Source of the DNA: Brevibacterium sp. 239c
GTDB lineage: Bacteria; Actinomycetota; Actinomycetes; Actinomycetales; Brevibacteriaceae
NCBI RefSeq assembly: GCF_900169365.1
Contig: NZ_FXZH01000003.1
Span: 62,001 to 126,000 of the forward strand
Direction of reading: 5' to 3'
DNA: 64,000 bases
Below, in pieces: positions 57,630-64,000 of the stretch (position 1 is its first letter; every line of letters begins with the position of its first letter). Under the pieces are notes generated by a model that saw nothing but the letters and a program-made list of their open reading frames with translations, was not told the origin of the DNA and did not search any database. A program made the translations under genes and the position numbers.

Positions 57630-58256
57630 TCAGCGCGAGTAGTGCTCGACGACCAGCTGAACGTCGACGGTCACAGGGACCTCTTCGCGCTTGGGGCGAC
57701 GAACCAGAGTGGTCTGCAGACCCTCGAGGTTGACGTTGAGGTAACCCGGAACTGCAGGGAGAACATCCTTGTGTCCACCGGCTGCGGCGACCTGGAACGG
57801 ATCCATCGATGCGCTGCGTTCGTGAACCTGGATGGTCTGTCCTTCCTTCACGCGGAATGAAGGACGATCGACGCGCTGGCCGTCAACGGTGATGTGACGG
57901 TGCACGACGAACTGACGCGCCTGGGCAATGGTGCGGGCGAAGCCCGAACGCAGAACCAGGGCGTCGAGACGCATTTCGAGGAGCTCGACCATGGTCTCAC
58001 CGGTCAGACCGGAGAGGCGGCTGGACTCCTTGTAGATCTTGAGCATCTGAGCTTCGCGGATGCCGTACTGGGCGCGAAGACGCTGCTTCTCCTTGAGGCG
58101 GACCGAGTAGTCGCTGTCATTGCGACGACGTGCGCGGCCGTGCTCGCCTGGAGGATACGGGCGACGCTCGAAGTACTTCTCCGCTTTCGGAGTCAGCGGC
58201 ATGCCGAGGGCGCGCGAGACGCGCGTCATCCGGCGGTTACGTGCTGGTGCTGGCAC
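57630..58256 (-). CDS. rpsD: 30S ribosomal protein S4
   Basis: 208 aa. S4 nucleates 16S rRNA folding and can repress its own translation. ARNRRMTRVSRALGMPLTPKAEKYFERRPYPPGEHGRAR is the standard actinobacterial N-terminus (without zinc cysteines), followed by an S4 RNA-binding domain (RLDALVLRSGFARTIAQARQFVVHRHITVDG, about 97-160). Start: GTG 58256 (VPAPARNRR) is preferred because AAAGG lies 7 nt upstream; an ATG five codons earlier (58271) overlaps that ribosome-binding site. It stands alone, away from the rpsM-rpoA cluster, as usual in these actinobacteria. Confidence 0.96.
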   Translation of the reverse strand: MPAPARNRRMTRVSRALGMPLTPKAEKYFERRPYPPGEHGRARRRNDSDYSVRLKEKQRLRAQYGIREAQMLKIYKESSRLSGLTGETMVELLEMRLDALVLRSGFARTIAQARQFVVHRHITVDGQRVDRPSFRVKEGQTIQVHERSASMDPFQVAAAGGHKDVLPAVPGYLNVNLEGLQTTLVRRPKREEVPVTVDVQLVVEHYSR

Positions 58257-58497
58257 AGTATTACCTTTCATCAATGTAGTGTGTCTCGACCGGCCATAGG
58301 TTCTCGCCCTAGTCGACACGGTTGTTTCCCAGGATGGGAAAGAGGGATTGAGCGTCGAGATACGCTCGCACCGACCGCCTTTAGCTTGCAGGCACAACAG
58401 CTACCCACTTTAGCGGATTCCACTCCCCCTGCGCAAAGCGGAATCGACCGGAGAATCCGCACTCAGCCGAACAACAGAAAGACCGCCAACCCTGCGG

Positions 58498-60111
58498 TCA
58501 GCCGTTGGCAGGCTGTCCTCCGTCATCGGGCCGTCGCTTCGTGGGCAGACGCATCGCCGCATCGGCGACTTCGGCTCCCGAACCACCGTAGATGTTGACG
58601 ACTGTGTGAACTCCTGCCGCAGTCAGAGCATCGGCCTGATCCTGGCGCTGAACCACTGCGGCGATGGCACCATCGAAAGCGGCTATCCTCAGCTGCTCCA
58701 GCGCAAAGGTGTTCGAGTCGTGGATCGCCATAGCCAAAATCACGGTTCGAGCGGACCCACCGACGACCAGGCGATGCCAGAATTCGTGATCGGTGGCATC
58801 ACCTTCGAGCACATTGAACTTCTCTCGCTTCAGCTCTTCCACCACCTGGTGGTCATTGTCGACACCGATGACTGAGAGTCCTCCGTTGTCGACCAGCCTT
58901 TCGTAGGCGCCGCGACCGATGCGCCCCATCCCCAGCACCACCACCTCGGCGGACCCGGTGTCGATCGGACGATCCGGCAGTCGCAGTTTCGATTCGTTCT
59001 CGTCAGGCAGGATCTCATCGAGTCGGCCGACGATCTGCAGGCTGTAGGCATTGGCGAGGGAGGAGATGATCATGCCGATGGCGACGGCCAAGGCGGTCAC
59101 GGTCAGCCAACTGTCCTCGAACACTCCGTTGGCCGCTCCGACGGCCACCACGATGAGGGCGAATTCGGAGAAGTTGCTCAACGCGAGACTGGTGCGGATG
59201 CTGGTCCGATTCCGCAGGCCGAAGAGGCGCCCCATCAAAAAGAAGCTGAGGAAGTTGAAGGGAATGAGGATCACGCAGAGGATGAGCGCCATGAGCAGGT
59301 CGGCCCAGGTCGGGATCGCCTGCAGTCCGATGACGACGAAGAAGGCGACGAGGAAGAGTTCCTTGACGCTGAACAAAGACTTCGACAATTCGCTGGATCT
59401 GGGGTGGGTGGCAAAGAGCAGACCCATCACCAAGGCACCGAGGTCGCCGTGGATGCCCACGGACACGAATGCCACGTATCCCGGCCCCAGCGCCATCACC
59501 ACACCGAAGAGGACGAGCAGCTCGCCACGGCCGACTCGGTCGAGGACGCGACGCAGAACCCAAGCGGCGGGAACGACCAGGACGAGGGCGAAGGCCCACG
59601 GGCTCGGTGGCTCCTCTCCCGCAACAGTGATGAAGGCGACCGCAGCGATGTCTTGGATGACGAGAATCGCAATGGCGATCTGACCGTAGTAAGACCCGTC
59701 GTCGGAGCGATCCTCGAGGACCTTGACGACGAGAACCGTTGAGGAGAACGACAGTGCGAAGCCGAGCAGACCGATCGTGCCCAGCCCGCCATCGAGTGAC
59801 ACGACACCCACGACCGCGGCGAGCCCGATCGTGCCCGCTCCGACGAAGACACTGGAGATCATGTGGAGCGCGGCAGTACCGTAGGCCTCGGGCTGCAGGA
59901 GAGATCGCAGATCGAATTTGAGTCCGATGGTGAAGAGGAGCAGGACCACGCCTAGGTCGGAGACCTGCTCGAGCCCGTCGAATGCTGTGACACCGAGGAA
60001 GTGAAGCAGGAAACCTGCGCCGAGGAAGCCCACCAATGGTGGGATGCGCAGTTCACGCGCCACCAGTCCCAGCGCGAGGGCCGCCGCGATGGTGACGATG
60101 ATGTCCTCCAC
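58498..60111 (-). CDS. CPA2-family cation/proton antiporter with a C-terminal RCK_N (TrkA-N) domain
   Basis: 537 aa. About twelve membrane helices in the first 390 residues, with conserved LFTIGLKFDLRSL and LVIQDIAAVAF (the Gln-Asp motif of CPA2 exchangers). A cytosolic NAD-binding domain follows (VVVLGMGRIGRGAYERLVDNGG, from about 395), as in KefB/YbaL-type K+/H+ antiporters. The likely role is K+ or Na+ efflux gated by nucleotide or redox ligands. GTG 60111 has AGGGGGG 5 nt upstream. The gap 58257-58497 before it on the map carries the rpsD leader. No KefF/G-type ancillary gene is adjacent. Confidence 0.9.
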   Translation of the reverse strand: MEDIIVTIAAALALGLVARELRIPPLVGFLGAGFLLHFLGVTAFDGLEQVSDLGVVLLLFTIGLKFDLRSLLQPEAYGTAALHMISSVFVGAGTIGLAAVVGVVSLDGGLGTIGLLGFALSFSSTVLVVKVLEDRSDDGSYYGQIAIAILVIQDIAAVAFITVAGEEPPSPWAFALVLVVPAAWVLRRVLDRVGRGELLVLFGVVMALGPGYVAFVSVGIHGDLGALVMGLLFATHPRSSELSKSLFSVKELFLVAFFVVIGLQAIPTWADLLMALILCVILIPFNFLSFFLMGRLFGLRNRTSIRTSLALSNFSEFALIVVAVGAANGVFEDSWLTVTALAVAIGMIISSLANAYSLQIVGRLDEILPDENESKLRLPDRPIDTGSAEVVVLGMGRIGRGAYERLVDNGGLSVIGVDNDHQVVEELKREKFNVLEGDATDHEFWHRLVVGGSARTVILAMAIHDSNTFALEQLRIAAFDGAIAAVVQRQDQADALTAAGVHTVVNIYGGSGAEVADAAMRLPTKRRPDDGGQPANG

Positions 60112-60248
60112 GTCGACCCCCCTCGGCCTCTTTGGCACCAACTCACCGAGCGTGGCGGCGGCGCGCTTTCACCCTGTGCACAAAACTACCGTGTCACACG
60201 AGCCAAAGGGAGGAATTCGGGGCGAATATCGTCAGACGGGTGCCGGCC

Positions 60249-61796
60249 TCAGGGTCGGAGCAGTCGCTGAAGCATCTCGAGTCTCTCCCCCAGCGAACGT
60301 TCCATGCCATTGCCTGTCGGTTCATAGTAGCGCTTTCCACGCAGGGTTTCGGGCAGGTATTCCTGGGCGGCGACCCCATGAGGATGATCGTGGGAGTACT
60401 TGTAGCCTTCGCCGTGACCGAGTTCCTTGGCTCCGGGATAATGGGCGTCGCGCAGATGCGTGGGCACCTGTCCCGAGAAACCGTTCTTGACGTCGGCGAT
60501 CGCTGCGTCCAGTGCCCGGTAGCTGGCGTTCGACTTCGGCGCCATGGCCAGATAGGTGACCGCCTCGGCCAGGGGGATGCGACCTTCGGGCATCCCGATG
60601 TTCTGCACGGCCGTTGATGCCGCCACCGCGATCGGCAGCGCCTGCGGATCGGCCATCCCGATGTCCTCGGCAGCCGATATCACAACGCGTCGGGCGATGA
60701 ACCGGGGATCTTCCCCGGCGACGATCATCCTAGCCAGGTAGTGCAACGCGGCGTCGACGTCTGAGCCGCGAATGGATTTGATGAATGCGGAGACGACGTC
60801 ATAGTGCTGGTCGCCGTTCTTGTCGTAGCGCAGCACCGTTTCGGAGCTGGCCTCGGCACAGGCGGCCTCGGTGATGAGGATTGCTCGAGTCTCGGAGTCC
60901 GAGTCAGTCGAGTCCTCGCCTTCGACCTCTGAGTCTGCCTCATCGTCTGCGTCTCCATCGGCATCAGCATCAGCATCAGCATCAGCATCAGCATCAGCAT
61001 CAGCATCAGCATCAGCCGAGTCTCCGCCAGCCGCCTCGGCGAATTCCGCCTGTGCGGCAGCGATTCCGGCAGCGGCTTCGAGGATCGTCAGGGAGCGTCG
61101 GGCATCGGCACCGGCGATGCGGACAATGAAGTCCTTCGCGGCCGGTGCGAGTTCGAACTGCCCGGCCAGACCACGTTCGCTGGTCATGGCCCGGTCGAGG
61201 AGATCGGCGACGGCGGCATCGTCGAGTGGACGCAACGTCAGCAGCAGCGAGCGGGACAGCAACGGGGAGATGACGGAGAAGGACGGGTTCTCGGTCGTCG
61301 CGGCGACGAGAACGACGAGGCGGTTCTCCACTGCCGGCAGCAGCGCGTCTTGCTGCGCCTTTGAGAACCGGTGGATCTCGTCGAGGAACAGCACAGTCGT
61401 GCGCTGATACATGTCGCGCTCACGCCTGGCGTTCTCAATCACCTGGCGCACGTCCTTGACGCCGGCGGTGATCGCGGAGAGTTCGACGAAGGTGCGGCCC
61501 GGTGCGTGGGAGATGACGTGGGCCAGGGTGGTTTTGCCGACGCCGGGAGGACCCCACAGGATCACCGATGAGGCTCCTGCCCGGTCTCCCCCGCTGGCTT
61601 CGACGAGCTGGACGAGAGGCGAGCCGGGGAATGTCAGATGATCTTGGCCGACCACCTCGGAGATGGTGCGCGGACGCATCCGCACCGCTAACGGATCGAG
61701 GGCACGCCCCGAACCGACGGAGGAACCACCGACGCCCGGACCAGGAGATCCCTGGCCCGGGCTGTCGGAGGAGAAGAGGTCAGGGCCGTCGGTCAT
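60249..61796 (-). CDS. rarA: replication-associated recombination protein A (RarA/MgsA AAA+ ATPase)
   Basis: 515 aa, longer than the usual about 440-450. An AAA+ ATPase related to clamp loaders acting at stalled forks. Walker [15 protein letters not shown] near residue 80, Walker [11 protein letters not shown], sensor 1 TTENPSF, then the C-terminal tetramerisation region ([32 protein letters not shown]). Extra length comes from an acidic insertion at about 250-305 with an Ala-Asp dipeptide repeat (about 261-279), just before [11 protein letters not shown] overlaps the aspS stop (TGATG). Confidence 0.95.
   Translation of the reverse strand: MTDGPDLFSSDSPGQGSPGPGVGGSSVGSGRALDPLAVRMRPRTISEVVGQDHLTFPGSPLVQLVEASGGDRAGASSVILWGPPGVGKTTLAHVISHAPGRTFVELSAITAGVKDVRQVIENARRERDMYQRTTVLFLDEIHRFSKAQQDALLPAVENRLVVLVAATTENPSFSVISPLLSRSLLLTLRPLDDAAVADLLDRAMTSERGLAGQFELAPAAKDFIVRIAGADARRSLTILEAAAGIAAAQAEFAEAAGGDSADADADADADADADADADADGDADDEADSEVEGEDSTDSDSETRAILITEAACAEASSETVLRYDKNGDQHYDVVSAFIKSIRGSDVDAALHYLARMIVAGEDPRFIARRVVISAAEDIGMADPQALPIAVAASTAVQNIGMPEGRIPLAEAVTYLAMAPKSNASYRALDAAIADVKNGFSGQVPTHLRDAHYPGAKELGHGEGYKYSHDHPHGVAAQEYLPETLRGKRYYEPTGNGMERSLGERLEMLQRLLRP
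60961..61014. repeat. perfect hexanucleotide microsatellite (GCATCA)x9 inside rarA
   Basis: Nine uninterrupted copies of GCATCA on the plus strand; on the coding strand this is GCTGAT-type codons for alternating Ala and Asp. The unit is two codons long, so copy-number change keeps the frame. Degenerate Ala/Asp codons continue on both sides. Confidence 0.95.
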
Positions 61797-63580
61797 CAGG
61801 CCTCAGCGTCGTCGTCTTCCGGTTCGAAGTCCACGCCGGCCTCTGCACGCTGTGTGTCGGTGATCGGCGCGGGAGCCTGGGTGAGCGGATCGTATCCGGC
61901 ACCGGTCTTCGGGAAGGCGATGACTTCACGGATCGAGTCGACCCCGGCGAGCAGGGACACGATGCGGTCCCAACCGAAGGCGATGCCTCCGTGTGGTGGT
62001 GCGCCGAATTTGAAGGCTTCGAGGAGGAAGCCGAACTTCTCCTGAGCGTCCTCTTCCGAGATGCCCATGATCTTGAACACACGTTCCTGAACATCCTTGC
62101 GGTGGATACGGATCGAACCGCCGCCGATCTCATTGCCGTTGCAGACGATGTCATAGGCGTAGGCCAGGGCTGCGCCGGGATCGGATTCCAGAGTCTCGAG
62201 GAATTCGGGCTTCGGAGCGGTGAAGGCGTGGTGGACTGCGGTCCACGATCCCTCGCCGACGGCGACGTCGCCTGCTGCCTGTGCCGCGGCTGCGGATTCG
62301 AAGAGAGGTGCGTCGACGACCCACACGAAGGCCCAGTCGCCTTCCTTGATGAGTCCGGTGCGTTCGGCGATCTCGTTGCGGGCCGCACCTAGGAGTGAAC
62401 GCGAGCTCGCAGGGTCACCGGCGGCGAAGAAGATCGCGTCACCGGGGTTGGCTCCGGCAACCTCGACGAGGCCGGCCTTCTCCTCATCGGAGATGTTCTT
62501 GGCCACAGGACCGGTCAGGGTTCCGTCTTCGCCCACGAGGACGTAGGCCAGGCCCTTAGCGCCGCGCTGCTTTGCCCAGTCCTGCCAGCCGTCGAGCTGA
62601 CGGCGGGGCAGGGTGCCTCCGCCGGGGTAGACGACGGAGCCGACGTACTCGGACTGGAAGACCCGGAACGGAGTCTCCGAGAAGAAGTCCGTGAGATTGT
62701 GCAGTTCGAGTTCGAAGCGCAGATCGGGCTTGTCGCTGCCGTACTTCTCCATCGCATCGGCGTAGGTGATGTGTGGGATCGGCGTCGTGATCTCGTGACC
62801 GATGAGCTTCCACAGAGCAACGAGGATCTTCTCCGCCAGAGCGATGATGTCCTCCTGCTCGACGAAAGAGGCTTCGATGTCGAGCTGGGTGAACTCCGGC
62901 TGCCGGTCGGCACGGAAGTCCTCGTCGCGGTAGCAGCGAGCCAGCTGGTAGTAGCGTTCCATGCCGGCCACCTGCAGGAGCTGCTTGAACAGCTGCGGTG
63001 ACTGCGGCAGGGCGTACCAGGAGCCGGGCTGCAGACGTGCGGGAACCAGGAAGTCACGCGCGCCCTCAGGTGTGGACCGGGTCAGGGTCGGGGTCTCGAT
63101 CTCGAGGAAGTCCTGCTCATCGAGGACCGTACGGGCTGCCTTGTTCGCGGCCGAGCGCAGACGCATCGTGGCGGCTGGACCGGACCGGCGCAGGTCGAGG
63201 TAGCGGTAGCGCAGGCGAGTCTCCTCACCAACGATGCCGGCATCTTCGGCGTGGTCGGAGACCTGGAACGGCAGAGCCTCAGCGAGGCTGAGGATCTCGA
63301 CGTTCGTGTCGATGACCTCGACGTCACCTGTAGGCAGGTTGGCGTTGGTGTTGCCCTCGGGACGCAGGGACACGGTACCGGTGACCTTGACGACGGTCTC
63401 GTTGCGCAGTGCGTGCGCATCGTCCTCACGGACGACGACCTGGACGATCCCGGATGCGTCACGCAGATCGATGAAGGCGACACCTCCGTGATCGCGACGG
63501 CGGTCGACCCACCCGGAGAGGATGACGGTCTGTCCTGCGTGTGAGGCTCGCAGGCTTCCGGTTTCATGGCTTCGCAGCAC
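61796..63580 (-). CDS. aspS: aspartyl-tRNA synthetase
   Basis: 594 aa, bacterial type. OB-fold anticodon domain ([19 protein letters not shown], residues 23-41), class II motifs ([44 protein letters not shown]), the bacterial insertion domain, and motif 3 [11 protein letters not shown]. His31 and the Gly of RPEG (residue 76) are the residues linked to relaxed specificity in other AspRSs, so this enzyme may also charge tRNA-Asn for GatCAB amidation. GTG 63580 with AAGGAG 6 nt upstream. Confidence 0.97.
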   Translation of the reverse strand: MLRSHETGSLRASHAGQTVILSGWVDRRRDHGGVAFIDLRDASGIVQVVVREDDAHALRNETVVKVTGTVSLRPEGNTNANLPTGDVEVIDTNVEILSLAEALPFQVSDHAEDAGIVGEETRLRYRYLDLRRSGPAATMRLRSAANKAARTVLDEQDFLEIETPTLTRSTPEGARDFLVPARLQPGSWYALPQSPQLFKQLLQVAGMERYYQLARCYRDEDFRADRQPEFTQLDIEASFVEQEDIIALAEKILVALWKLIGHEITTPIPHITYADAMEKYGSDKPDLRFELELHNLTDFFSETPFRVFQSEYVGSVVYPGGGTLPRRQLDGWQDWAKQRGAKGLAYVLVGEDGTLTGPVAKNISDEEKAGLVEVAGANPGDAIFFAAGDPASSRSLLGAARNEIAERTGLIKEGDWAFVWVVDAPLFESAAAAQAAGDVAVGEGSWTAVHHAFTAPKPEFLETLESDPGAALAYAYDIVCNGNEIGGGSIRIHRKDVQERVFKIMGISEEDAQEKFGFLLEAFKFGAPPHGGIAFGWDRIVSLLAGVDSIREVIAFPKTGAGYDPLTQAPAPITDTQRAEAGVDFEPEDDDAEA

Positions 63581-63699
63581 CTAGGGCTCCTTTACGATGT
63601 TTATGTGGCAGCGCGTGAACAATGATAGTGCCTCGCCGCATGATTGCTGGCACGGCCCACTGCAGGCCATCCGCTGAGGGGCACGAGAAAGAGGATGAC

Positions 63700-64000
63700 A
63701 TGAGCACTGGTGGTACAGGCACGGAGGGACTCGACTCGGACGTGGGAACTGACCCCACCTCGGCGCAGGTCGAGGTCGCAGCCGAGACGTTTCGCATGCT
63801 CGCGTCCCGGACGCGATTGCGTCTGGTGTGGAGTCTGGTCAACCAGGAACTCGATGTCTCTTCCCTCGCCGAGGCGATCGGTGCAGCCGTGCCCACTGTG
63901 AGTCAGCATCTGGCGAAGATGAGATTGGCGGGCCTGATCTCGTCTCGTCGAGACGGGCGTCGGATCTTCTACACCGTCGATGACCCGCATGTGGTCTCGA
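63700..64000 (+). CDS. ArsR-family winged-helix regulator, truncated by window end
   Basis: 100 codons are visible from ATG 63700, with GAGG 5 nt upstream; the gene continues past the window. After a 25-residue Gly/Thr/Asp-rich N-terminus, the ArsR/SmtB fold is clear: FRMLASRTRLRLVWSLV, the recognition helix region PTVSQHLAKMRLAGLIS and the wing RRDGRRIFYTVDDPHV. No cysteine is visible, and the C-terminal helix that carries metal ligands in many relatives is missing from the window, so metal sensing cannot be judged. It is divergent from aspS with a 119-base gap (63581-63699). Confidence 0.88.
   Translation, partial: MSTGGTGTEGLDSDVGTDPTSAQVEVAAETFRMLASRTRLRLVWSLVNQELDVSSLAEAIGAAVPTVSQHLAKMRLAGLISSRRDGRRIFYTVDDPHVVS

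Noticed and set aside
60961..61014. short regularly spaced repeat resembling a CRISPR-like array
   Set aside because: Units are contiguous hexamers with no spacers and lie in frame within rarA; it is a microsatellite.
63581..63699. operator palindrome for the ArsR regulator in the aspS-ArsR gap
   Set aside because: Only weak imperfect symmetry around GTGAACAATGATAG; not strong enough to report as a site.

Overview
This is a dense, GC-rich (roughly 60-63% by eye) actinobacterial chromosome segment made almost entirely of housekeeping genes. Gene order (rpsA, polA, an ANTAR regulator, pyk, gltDB, trp, his, rpe, rsmB, fmt, priA, metK, coaBC, rpoZ, gmk, mihF, pyr, nusB, efp, aro, mltG, ruvX, alaS), the actinobacterial integration host factor, helicase-degenerate PriA, PolA without a proofreading site and the HGxxPAAW and Trp-associated membrane proteins all point to Actinomycetota. 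Micrococcales are most likely and Brevibacterium is my best guess; I could not run a search. Nearly all genes lie on the minus strand. Plus-strand exceptions are a methyltransferase, a hotdog thioesterase, tRNA-Leu(CAA), a GNAT acetyltransferase and a truncated ArsR regulator at the right edge. I see no phage, insertion sequence, CRISPR, rRNA or defence island.

Layout. 0-10 kb: a cut gene at the left edge, rpsA, methyltransferase, polA, thioesterase, pdtaR-like regulator, tRNA-Leu, a TcyP-like symporter with a repeat-rich upstream region, and pyk. 10-28 kb: glutamate synthase (gltD, gltB), the trp genes (trpE to trpA with three small membrane-protein genes), hisI and hisF, an AccD3-type carboxyltransferase, a CaiB/BaiF CoA-transferase, a PH-domain membrane protein, hisG and hisE. 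28-37 kb: a PnuC-family (possibly riboflavin) transporter, rpe, rsmB, fmt, priA, metK, coaBC, rpoZ, gmk and mihF. 38-47 kb: the pyrimidine operon pyrR-pyrB-pyrC-(membrane protein)-carA-carB-pyrF. 47-58 kb: nusB, efp, aroB-K-C, a prepilin peptidase, aroE, mltG, ruvX, alaS and rpsD. 58-64 kb: a CPA2 antiporter, rarA with an Asp-Ala repeat tract, aspS, and the ArsR regulator.

How it works together. The window encodes de novo UMP synthesis from bicarbonate and glutamine except pyrD and pyrE, five shikimate/chorismate and four tryptophan pathway proteins, four histidine steps, GOGAT nitrogen assimilation and many translation factors. Genes are tightly packed, often with ATGA, GTGA or TGATG overlaps that imply translational coupling. 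No gene-free stretch exceeds 300 bases; the largest is 8455-8723 (269 bases), followed by 58257-58497, 57392-57629 and 1659-1862, and those described here hold promoters, operators or terminators.

The most notable signals are regulatory. Seven genes (polA, pdtaR-like, pyk, hisE, fmt, metK, aroC) have a TANNNT -10 box ending 6-7 bases before the start codon and no convincing Shine-Dalgarno, which suggests leaderless mRNAs. The pyrR leader carries a match to the PyrR-binding loop beside the ribosome-binding site. An exact hexanucleotide repeat sits inside rarA. I found no clear undescribed multi-gene system.
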